Below, in pieces: positions 54,196-62,776 of a DNA stretch of 64,000 nucleotides. How positions within the stretch are numbered: the first letter of the stretch is position 1; the number at the start of each line of letters is the position of its first letter. Made by a program: the position numbers and the translations under genes. This DNA comes from Kordia algicida OT-1 (GTDB lineage: Bacteria; Bacteroidota; Bacteroidia; Flavobacteriales; Flavobacteriaceae): the NCBI RefSeq assembly GCF_000154725.1, contig NZ_DS544873.1, forward strand, positions 789,407 through 853,406, given 5' to 3'. Under the pieces are notes generated by a model. That model ran no database searches. It saw only the letters and a program-made list of their open reading frames with translations, and was not told the origin of the DNA.

Positions 54196-55512
54196 TTACC
54201 CCTTGAAGATTAGTATCTTTTCTTTACTCATAGTTTTTGAAAAATTATTCTTATCTGGCATGCGCTTAGACAAAATGTCTCTCTCTAAATCGGTGAAAAG
54301 TTTAATGTTTTTATCTTGTAATAACTCAGTTAATATTAAATCATTTTTCACTTCCTTATTATTAACATTACGATTTCCTACTGTCCAAGCAAAAAAGGAA
54401 TCTGGCAACATTTTATCCAAAACGTTATCTATTGTAACATCTAAATCATAAATAAAACTCACAACTTTTCTTGCCTTCATTCTTTCATCAGAATTAAAGT
54501 TGTTAAAAAATTTTTTTAGAGTTTTAGATTTTGCAAACATTTTTTCTTCAATTTCTATGTACTTATCATGTTTTTTACCTCCTAAACTTCTAGAATCAAT
54601 TTCCTGAATAACATCTAAATAATTCATTGTGATATTAGAGTCAATATCTTCAACAGGAATCCATTGTAAAGGCAGGTATGAAAACTGACCATAAGTTACC
54701 GTCGTGTGGTTATCACCATATGGAGGTGATGTAACAAGCAGATTGTATTTCTTATCTGTATTAATTTGTTTTTTTGAATCACCCCAAGCAACTTCTACAT
54801 CATATATATAATTATTATCTTCAATTAAATTGTTTTCAATCAATTTCTGTTTAACTTCAAAAATGTCTTTAATGCTTCTTTTACATATTCTTAGAAAATA
54901 TTCTTTTGGTGATAAATTTCTTTTGTCGATTTCTTCTTGAGTTCTAATATGCATTTTAAAGGTAGAAGTTCTATCATTGTTAGTCAATCTAATTACTTCA
55001 GCTAAAGTGACCCAGTAGAATTTTCTTATATATAAATCTTCTTCCTCAAAAATTAACCTCCTTAATTGAGATAATTCTATTTGGACTTCTCTTTTAAACC
55101 ACTTATCAATATTCTTAAAATTAACATCTACTTTTCTCGACCTAGTCTTATTTATTCTTTTTTCAAACAAAAGAAAGCTTTCATTTAAGCTATTTGAATA
55201 TATATGAGTTTTTACTTGACTAATTAATAATGAAAGTGGATTAATATCTTGACCAAAAGAATTTATCCCATACCTCATTGACGTAATTAGCGTGCTTGAT
55301 GCCCCCATAAAAGGATCTATCATTGAGGAATTCCCAGGTAAGGCATCAATTAAAGTTTTTATTATGGGCTCTTGCACACTAGGAACCATCATAGCTGGAT
55401 AATTCAGAATTTTTCTTGCATAATCATTTCTATCAAAATTATCTGCATTTAAGACTGCTGAACTAATTGAGTTTAGTTGGTTCTTTATTTGTCTATTTGT
55501 TATCACTTTCAA
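54196..55512 (-). CDS. TSPPY-type DNA methyltransferase
   Basis: 438 residues. Motif I DPFMGASST (about 69-77) and motif IV TSPPYGDNHTT identify an amino-methyltransferase of the N4-cytosine/N6-adenine class. No restriction endonuclease is recognised beside it; the neighbours are the dual-GHKL protein, receiver-like protein and DUF4238 protein, so the methylase probably marks self DNA within a multi-gene defence-like operon. First gene of the operon. Confidence 0.85.
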   Translation of the reverse strand: MKVITNRQIKNQLNSISSAVLNADNFDRNDYARKILNYPAMMVPSVQEPIIKTLIDALPGNSSMIDPFMGASSTLITSMRYGINSFGQDINPLSLLISQVKTHIYSNSLNESFLLFEKRINKTRSRKVDVNFKNIDKWFKREVQIELSQLRRLIFEEEDLYIRKFYWVTLAEVIRLTNNDRTSTFKMHIRTQEEIDKRNLSPKEYFLRICKRSIKDIFEVKQKLIENNLIEDNNYIYDVEVAWGDSKKQINTDKKYNLLVTSPPYGDNHTTVTYGQFSYLPLQWIPVEDIDSNITMNYLDVIQEIDSRSLGGKKHDKYIEIEEKMFAKSKTLKKFFNNFNSDERMKARKVVSFIYDLDVTIDNVLDKMLPDSFFAWTVGNRNVNNKEVKNDLILTELLQDKNIKLFTDLERDILSKRMPDKNNFSKTMSKEKILIFKG

Positions 55513-56101
55513 AGTTTTTATGATGTTAATGTTAAATGACCATAAAATTTTATTAAGAGCATCGCATGGATTTGTATATATTAAAGAAATAAATAAAACT
55601 CTTTAGTTTTTAGGTTTGATAGATTTATTACGGATTAATTAACTGATTCCATTATGCGTTAGTATTTGTACACCCTTAAATTTTCAGCTTTGCTGAGAGA
55701 TTTTTTATCAAGAAAATTCCTAAATCTTGTCATAATTGTATTCTTAATACCCAATATTCAAATATAGTTTTTTTAATGGAATATATAGATTTCCATGTAC
55801 TAAGTTTTTTTTAGAATCCTGTATTAAATGACCTCAAATTTAATATTTGAAGTATAAAATTTATTTTAGTAATAGTAAAACAGTTAGTGAAGCTCTCCCT
55901 AAAAATCGCTGTAATTGAAACTTTAATTAGATAGATGAATTTTAGTTTTTTAACGAAATCAATTATTTGATTTTAATGTGAACTTATTAAGTTAACAGGA
56001 GCACCGTTTCGGAGCACCGAAATCGACCGAAATCGACCGTTTTTCGGACTCCTATGTTTTTTAACTTATTGATTTTTAGTGTATTTAAGGTTTAGGATTC
56101 T
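55513..56101. other. Non-coding right end of the island
   Basis: The promoter of the minus-strand operon must lie near 55513-55600. From 55998 the integrase-arm-like repeats start (GGAGCACCGTTTC, GGAGCACCG, AAATCGACCG twice). No gene recognised. Confidence 0.55.
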
Positions 56102-56147
56102 CGCTTGTGGTTCCAGAGGTCGCCGGTTCGAACCCGGTCTTTCACCC
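55998..56147 (+). repeat. att-type direct repeat 2 ending in the 3' half of tRNA-His
   Basis: Collinear with 48196-48345. The last 46 bp (56102-56147) are identical to repeat 1 and equal the 3' part of tRNA-His. As in copy 1, the anticodon 5' stem is missing. Marks the right end of the 7.8-kb island. Confidence 0.75.
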
Positions 56148-56365
56148 AAATACAAACCTCTCTATTCGAGAGGTTTTTTTGTGTTCATTTTTTTCCTTTA
56201 TATTGAAAATGTAGGGTGAGAAGTTTATACTGAGCGTAGACGAAGTGAACCCGGTCTTTCACCCAAATACAAACCTCTCTATTCGAGAGGTTTTTTTGTG
56301 TTCATTTTTTTCCTTTATATTGAAAATACAGGGTGAGAAGTTTATACTGAGTCTTTCAAATATAC
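56130..56365 (+). repeat. Tandem duplication of the tRNA end and its terminator
   Basis: A unit of 117 bp starting GAACCCGGTCTTTCACCC at 56130 is repeated at 56247 with few changes (TTGAAAATGTAGGG against TTGAAAATACAGGG). A decayed third start (GTGAATCTGGTCTTTCATCC) lies near 56375. Each unit includes the ACCTCTCTATTCGAGAGGTTTTTTT hairpin terminator. Confidence 0.75.
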
Positions 56366-56721
56366 TCAAGATAAAGTGAATCTGGTCTTTCATCCATTAT
56401 TATTCACTGGTTTTTAGCAACTTTTTTATGTAATTTCTTAACCTCTGAAATAATGTTTAGAGAATATTGTATAACTTCTGCGTAATTAATACGCTTTGTA
56501 AATAAATAGTATCGAGCTATTGATTTTGTATACGCTTATAGTTTACTATTAATTGTAAACAATGTAAAAAATGTGTTCTTTTGAATTTAAACTGTAGCAT
56601 GAGCCGTTTCAAAAATCTTTTTTGTTAATTTAGATCATATTTAATTTTAATGGTTCAATAAGTAGCATGCACTGTAGTGTTTGATGTCAAAAACCTTTAT
56701 GATGTTACTCAAAAGTAAAAA
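56366..56721. other. Intergenic region upstream of the sensor-regulator
   Basis: AT-rich and non-coding. It should contain the promoter of the 929-aa regulator gene. Nothing else recognised. Confidence 0.45.
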
Positions 56722-59511
56722 ATGAAAAAAGCATTCATCCTCCTTTTCTTTGCATTAATTTTTTCAATAAACTGTTATAGCCAATTTTCTCCTGGAATTC
56801 ATAATTATTCCATTGCAGAATATGATGCGGGTAATCAAAATTGGAGTTTGGGCAGATCTGAAAATGGAAAAGTATATGTCGCTAATAATGTCGGTTTACT
56901 AGAATATGATGGTATCAGTTGGAAATTATTTCAATTGCCCAACCAAACCACTGTAAGATCTGTATTTGCCTATAATGATTTTATTTTTACAGGTTCTTTT
57001 GAAGAATTCGGGTATTGGAAAAAAGATGACTATGGAGCACTTATTTATACTTCACTTAGTAACTTGATTAAAGCTGAAATTTCTCCCAATGAAGAAATAT
57101 GGCAAATTTTAAATTACAAGAACAAAATTATCTTTAGATCTTTTAACGGGATTTATATTTATGATTTTAACACTGTTGAAAGAGTTTCTTCCGATTCCGC
57201 GATCATTTCCTTGTCTTTGGTAGACGATGATTTGTTGGTTTCTACATTAAATCATGGAATATACAAGCTTGTTGAAAATCGCTTGATGCAATTCTTTTCT
57301 GACGAAATTTTTAAGGATACCAACATCATTTCTATTGTAAAAGAACAAAATCGCTACTTAATTATGACTTCTTTAAAAGGAAGTTATTACCTGAATTCCG
57401 GCAAATTATCTCCCACAAACTATGCTTTCAACGAAAAAATAAAGCAACATCAGTTGAACAAATTCTCCAAACTTGCCAACGGCGATATGATTTTGGGAAC
57501 GATTAAAGATGGTGTTTACATAGCAGATAAAAAAGGTGACATTAAATTTCACATCAATAAAGAAAACGGGCTTCTAAATAACACAATATTGGGACAATTT
57601 TTAGATGCAAACAATAAACTTTGGCTAGGTCTCGATAACGGAATTGCAACGATTGATTTAAAAAACACAAACTATTTTTTTAATGATATTTCGGGGAAAT
57701 TAGGCGCCGTGTACGATATTGTTAAATATCAAGGCTTGTTGTATGTAGGAACGAATACAGGACTTTTTTATGTAGACAAAAACGACAAACTACAATTTGT
57801 AGATGGTTCTCAAGGACAAGTGTGGGATTTAAAAATTATTGATAACTATCTTTTCTGCGGTCATAACGAAGGAACATTTATCGTCAACAAAAACGAAATC
57901 AAGCAAATCTCTGATTTTAACGGCGGATGGACGATTCATAAAGTTCCGGAACATAAAAATGTATACATGCAAGGTACGTATGCAGGTTTAGTGAAATTTC
58001 AATGGAAAAATGGTGAATGGGAAACCAAACACATGGGGAAAACAACAATTCCTTCGAGATTTCTGGTGTTTGAAAATCCGTATACAGCTTGGGTGGCACA
58101 TGCATACAAAGGCGTTTATAAACTTGATTTCAATAAATCGTACGATACAATTATCAATGTGACCAATTACGGGAAAAAAGGATTAGATTCTGAGTACAAT
58201 GCACGCGTGTATAATTTAAAAAATGACATTGTTTTCAAAACCAATTACGGTTGGCAACGATACGAACCGTTGCTAGATTCTATTGTACCTTTTGAATTGC
58301 TAAATGAAAAATTTGGGAAAGATACATACATCATTTCAGAAGAATCCATGAATTCAATTGTGCTGAAAAATAAATCCGGAGTCCTGAGTTTCAAGTATGG
58401 AAACGATGCTGATAACGAACGAAAAATTAATAATAGTTTTATTAAAAACAGGTATATTGTTGACTATGAGCATGTTTCGAAAATTGATAAATCCTTGTAT
58501 GCGTTAAATCTTAACAATGGTTTTATCTTAATTGACAGCAATTCCGTAGATTCAGCGATGGTTTTTAAACCTAAAATTGAAGCCATTCGAATAAATGACA
58601 AATCCATAATAGTAACAGGGAATACGAATGAAAACATCGAACTGAAACATGATGAAAGCATCGATATCGAACTTTCTTCATCGCACTCTGAAAATCACTT
58701 CTTCGAATACAATATACCTTCATTAAGTCCGGAATGGTTCAAAGTTGAAAAAAGCAATCTCAGACTCAACAACATTAACTATGGTTTGTATGACATTCTG
58801 TTACGTACAAAAGATGACTTAGGGAATACGTCCGAAGAATTACTCATAAAATTAGATATTGCGCCGCCGTGGTTCAAAGGAATACCCGGAATTACCTTGT
58901 ACATAACGCTGGTAATAGGCTTAATAGGACTGTTTTATTATTTACATCAACGAAAAATTCGCAAAGAACAACGATTGATACAAATCAAATACCAAAGGGA
59001 ACAAAATAAATTGCTTCGAGAGAAAACCCTTGAAAACGAAAAACATATTGTAGTAGTAAAGAATGAGTCGTTACAAAATGAAATTAAGATAAAAAGCAAG
59101 CAATTAGCCAACAATGCAATGGCTTTAGTAAAGAAAAATGAAGTACTTCAAGATATTAAAAATCAATTGGCAGCTAACAAAGACAGTTTTCAAGATCAAT
59201 ACGCATACAGAAAATTGATTAAAAAGTTAAACAATTCAATTGAGCACGAAGATGAATGGGAAGTATTTGAAGAAAATTTCAATCAAGTACACGATGAATT
59301 CTTTTCGAAACTAAAAGAGCGTCATCCCAAGCTTACTTCAAAAGATTTGAAAGTTTGTGCCTACATCAAAATGAATTTGGCTAACAAAGAAATTGCACCT
59401 CTAATGAACATTTCCGTAAGAGGTGTAGAAACGCACAGATACCGCTTAAAGAAAAAATTACATTTAGAAAATGATATTTCATTAACGGATTATTTAGTAA
59501 ATATTAAATAA
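56722..59511 (+). CDS. SusR-like sensor-regulator: propeller, triple-tyrosine domain and LuxR-type HTH
   Basis: 929 residues. Signal peptide (about 1-21, ending NCYSQ), a beta-propeller ligand sensor built of reg_prop-like repeats (about 30-620, with WSLGRSENGKVYVANNVGLLEYDG and similar), a Y_Y_Y-type domain (about 640-710), one membrane helix (about 725-742), a coiled coil, and a C-terminal LuxR-type helix-turn-helix (about 870-929, LTSKDLKVCAYIKMNLANKEIAPLMNISVRGVETHRYR). Such proteins sense a glycan breakdown product in the periplasm and activate the adjacent susCD operon. Confidence 0.85.
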   Translation: MKKAFILLFFALIFSINCYSQFSPGIHNYSIAEYDAGNQNWSLGRSENGKVYVANNVGLLEYDGISWKLFQLPNQTTVRSVFAYNDFIFTGSFEEFGYWKKDDYGALIYTSLSNLIKAEISPNEEIWQILNYKNKIIFRSFNGIYIYDFNTVERVSSDSAIISLSLVDDDLLVSTLNHGIYKLVENRLMQFFSDEIFKDTNIISIVKEQNRYLIMTSLKGSYYLNSGKLSPTNYAFNEKIKQHQLNKFSKLANGDMILGTIKDGVYIADKKGDIKFHINKENGLLNNTILGQFLDANNKLWLGLDNGIATIDLKNTNYFFNDISGKLGAVYDIVKYQGLLYVGTNTGLFYVDKNDKLQFVDGSQGQVWDLKIIDNYLFCGHNEGTFIVNKNEIKQISDFNGGWTIHKVPEHKNVYMQGTYAGLVKFQWKNGEWETKHMGKTTIPSRFLVFENPYTAWVAHAYKGVYKLDFNKSYDTIINVTNYGKKGLDSEYNARVYNLKNDIVFKTNYGWQRYEPLLDSIVPFELLNEKFGKDTYIISEESMNSIVLKNKSGVLSFKYGNDADNERKINNSFIKNRYIVDYEHVSKIDKSLYALNLNNGFILIDSNSVDSAMVFKPKIEAIRINDKSIIVTGNTNENIELKHDESIDIELSSSHSENHFFEYNIPSLSPEWFKVEKSNLRLNNINYGLYDILLRTKDDLGNTSEELLIKLDIAPPWFKGIPGITLYITLVIGLIGLFYYLHQRKIRKEQRLIQIKYQREQNKLLREKTLENEKHIVVVKNESLQNEIKIKSKQLANNAMALVKKNEVLQDIKNQLAANKDSFQDQYAYRKLIKKLNNSIEHEDEWEVFEENFNQVHDEFFSKLKERHPKLTSKDLKVCAYIKMNLANKEIAPLMNISVRGVETHRYRLKKKLHLENDISLTDYLVNIK

Positions 59512-59752
59512 TTGTTAGGTAAAATTGCGAAAATCGCACTTTTACACTACTTCATTACTACGTCATTTTACTAAAAAATAGCGTTTTTACTTACGCTTAT
59601 TTCAATTTCACACTACGTCAAATTGCTGTTTTTGCTAGTGTTTGAGGGTGTCGTAAAGTTTGGCGTAATTAAAGTGTAAAATCATATTTATAAAGTTTGC
59701 TAAGAAGATTATAAATTGGCAGAAATAATTCAATCATTCTATTTTATTAATT

Positions 59753-62700
59753 ATGAAAGCTAAACTCAGTATATTATTACTTTGCTTTACGCTGGTTTCT
59801 TGGAGTCAACAAAAAACCATAAGCGGCGTAGTAACATCAGCCAATGACGGAATGCCATTATTAGGTGTAACCGTAATTGTCGATGGAACATCTAAAGGAA
59901 CAACCACCAACTTTGATGGAGAATATTCGATCAAAGTGAAATCAGGAGAAAAACTAACTTTTAGTTTTTTGGGTTTCAAATCTCAAACGATTGCGATCAC
60001 TGTTCAAACGGTTATTGATATCGCTTTAGAAGAAGATGCTAAATTTTTAGATGAGGTCGTTGTTGTAGGATATGGATCTCAGAAAAAAATTGACCTCACA
60101 GGAGCCATTTCAACTGTAAAATCAGAAGAAATTGAAAAAACACCCAACAGTAATATTATTCAATCGTTGCAGGGAAAAGTTGCAGGATTACAAATTACGA
60201 GTAATGGTTCTCCAGGCGCTGGTCCGACCGTAAGAATACGCGGTGTCAACTCTTTTTCCGCAGGTGGAAGTCCATTATATGTTGTTGACGGTGTGTTTTA
60301 TGATGACATTGACTTTTTAGATACGAGTCAAATAGAAAGTATTTCCGTTTTAAAAGATGCTTCTTCCATTGCTATTTTCGGACAAAAAGGAACGAATGGA
60401 GTAATTGTGATAGAAACCAAAGGCGGAAAATTACAAAGCAAACCAACATTCACTTATAGTGGTTATACAGGTTTTCAACGAGCACAAAATGTAGTAAAAA
60501 TGGCAAATGCAGAACAATTTGTAACTATGGCTTTTGAATCTGGTTCGCAAGCAGATATCGAATTTGTTGAAAATGCCATTCAGCGTTACGGTAGAAGTAG
60601 AATCAACCCAAATATACCAGACGTAAATACAGATTGGTATAAAGAAATTCTAAGAGTTGCGCCTATTTCAAGCCATAATCTTGGTGTAACCGGCGGAACA
60701 GAAAGCACAACGTACGGCGTTAATGTAAGTTACTTTTCGCAAGAAGGTATTCTAGACATGGAGAACGAATATGAACGCTTTAACATTCAATCAAATATAG
60801 AAGTACAACTATCAGAAAGATTTCGCGTGGGTGCTAATACACTATTTAGTAACAGCACAAGATTCAATCCTGAAAACGGTGCGTGGTTTCAAGCATATTT
60901 TGCCGTACCGATTCTTCCTGTATTTGATCCTTTAAATGAAGACGCTGATCCAATTCCCTTTTCCGATGCGACACTACTTGGTTATAGAGGTTCTCAGAAT
61001 CCATTTCCAGTAATGACTTTCAATAACAACAGAGTAAAACAAAGACGTGTATTGACAAGTGTGTTTCTTGAATATGCTTTAATACCTGACAAATTAAAAT
61101 TCAAAACATTTTACAGTCACGATTACAATACAACGTCTGAAAGAAATGTGAGATTGCCATACTTTATATCTGAAAATTCACAACGTGCCGTATCTTCTAT
61201 CAGAAGAGCCGAATTCAATTCTTCAAATCAATACTGGGATAATATCTTAACATATAAAGATTCATTTGGAGATCACGATCTTACCGCAATTGCGGGAGCT
61301 TCTTTCAGAGATCAACAATTTGAAACATTGCAAGCAACAGGTGACGATGTAACGGGAATTGATTTCGAAAGTTCATGGTTTTTAGATTTTGCCGATCCAG
61401 GATCATTTGCCAATCAAGTGGTAGGAAATGGTGATCGTTTGTATTCAATCGCTTACTTATCTAGAGTGGAATACAGTTATAAAAACAAATACTTATTCAA
61501 CGCAACATACAGATATGAAGGAGACGGCAGATTTCCTAAAGAAATCTGGTTAGGTACCGGAAGTATTGGTGCGGGTTGGGTAATATCCGAAGAAAACTTT
61601 ATGAAAGACAATGGCGTAGTTGATTTCTTAAAACTGCGCGGAAGTTGGGGACAACTGCCAAATGGCGCACTCACGGGAAGCTCTGGAACAAGAACTGTAT
61701 CTACATTAACTACTGCAATCAACGATCTTTTAACAAACGGTATCATCAGTACAAATAACTTTACTAACTTAGAAAGAGAAGTACTGGAAGAAACCAATGT
61801 GGGAATCAGTGCCAGACTTTTTGACAGCAGATTGTCGCTCGAAGCAGATTATTACATTAGAGATACCAAAAGATTGGTAATTCCCGTAATTCAACCGATA
61901 GCAGGGAACACTGTATTGCAAAATGCAGGAGAAATGCGAAACACAGGTATTGAAATTGCCGCTGGTTGGAATCAACGACTTAATGATAATTGGAGTTTTT
62001 CAGTAAACGGAAATATAGGAACGTTGAAAAATGAAATGACAAAAATCAATAACAATCTCGGTTATTTAGACACAGGAAGCGCAGAGTTTCGCCAAAGATC
62101 TATCTTAGGAGAACCAGTGGAAGCATTTTTTGGGTTAGAAGTACAAGGCGTGTATCAAAATGCTGAACAAGTAGCAAACGATCCGATTGCTGTTGACAAC
62201 AATTTAGAGCCGGGAGATTTTATATACAAAGATCAAAACAACGATGGAATCATTGACGATCAAGACAGAGTAGTCATCGGATCGTACTTACCAGAGTTAA
62301 CTTATGGAGGGAATTTACAAGTATCCTACAAAAATTTTGACTTCAATGTGGCAATAGCTGGTCAAACAGGAAATGAAATCCTTAACCGTAAACGAGGAGA
62401 AGTAATTTTTACAAATGATACCAATATCGATGCTGACTTTGCTGTAAACAGATGGCACGGAGAAGGAACTACAAATTCATATCCTTCATCTGCTGGACGC
62501 AGAAAAGGTTGGAACCAACGATTAAGCACATTTTTTATAGAAGATGGTTCATTTTTTAGAATTCAAAATGTGCAATTGGCATACACCATACCATTTAACA
62601 ACAAAGTAAACAAAATGCCAGAGATCAAACTGACATTCACAGCAGAACGTCCGTTGACTTTATTCAAATACAACGGCTTCAATCCAGAAGTAGCAAACGG

Positions 62701-62764
62701 AGTAGATAGACAAACGTATCCAATACCAGCTATTTACACTTTCGGAATAAATATTAAACTATAA
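59753..62764 (+). CDS. susC: SusC-like TonB-dependent outer-membrane transporter
   Basis: 1003 residues. Signal peptide (1-18), carboxypeptidase D regulatory-like domain (about 21-100, KTISGVVTSANDGMPLLGVTV), TonB-box/plug region with the SusC motif VVVVGYGSQKKIDLTGAIS (about 103-121) and plug GAGPTVRIRGVNS, then the barrel ending in a C-terminal aromatic-type beta signal (TFGINIKL). Forms the outer-membrane transport complex with SusD. Transcription probably depends on the sensor-regulator upstream. Confidence 0.95.
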   Translation: MKAKLSILLLCFTLVSWSQQKTISGVVTSANDGMPLLGVTVIVDGTSKGTTTNFDGEYSIKVKSGEKLTFSFLGFKSQTIAITVQTVIDIALEEDAKFLDEVVVVGYGSQKKIDLTGAISTVKSEEIEKTPNSNIIQSLQGKVAGLQITSNGSPGAGPTVRIRGVNSFSAGGSPLYVVDGVFYDDIDFLDTSQIESISVLKDASSIAIFGQKGTNGVIVIETKGGKLQSKPTFTYSGYTGFQRAQNVVKMANAEQFVTMAFESGSQADIEFVENAIQRYGRSRINPNIPDVNTDWYKEILRVAPISSHNLGVTGGTESTTYGVNVSYFSQEGILDMENEYERFNIQSNIEVQLSERFRVGANTLFSNSTRFNPENGAWFQAYFAVPILPVFDPLNEDADPIPFSDATLLGYRGSQNPFPVMTFNNNRVKQRRVLTSVFLEYALIPDKLKFKTFYSHDYNTTSERNVRLPYFISENSQRAVSSIRRAEFNSSNQYWDNILTYKDSFGDHDLTAIAGASFRDQQFETLQATGDDVTGIDFESSWFLDFADPGSFANQVVGNGDRLYSIAYLSRVEYSYKNKYLFNATYRYEGDGRFPKEIWLGTGSIGAGWVISEENFMKDNGVVDFLKLRGSWGQLPNGALTGSSGTRTVSTLTTAINDLLTNGIISTNNFTNLEREVLEETNVGISARLFDSRLSLEADYYIRDTKRLVIPVIQPIAGNTVLQNAGEMRNTGIEIAAGWNQRLNDNWSFSVNGNIGTLKNEMTKINNNLGYLDTGSAEFRQRSILGEPVEAFFGLEVQGVYQNAEQVANDPIAVDNNLEPGDFIYKDQNNDGIIDDQDRVVIGSYLPELTYGGNLQVSYKNFDFNVAIAGQTGNEILNRKRGEVIFTNDTNIDADFAVNRWHGEGTTNSYPSSAGRRKGWNQRLSTFFIEDGSFFRIQNVQLAYTIPFNNKVNKMPEIKLTFTAERPLTLFKYNGFNPEVANGVDRQTYPIPAIYTFGINIKL

Positions 62765-62776
62765 AAAAAGAGCAAT

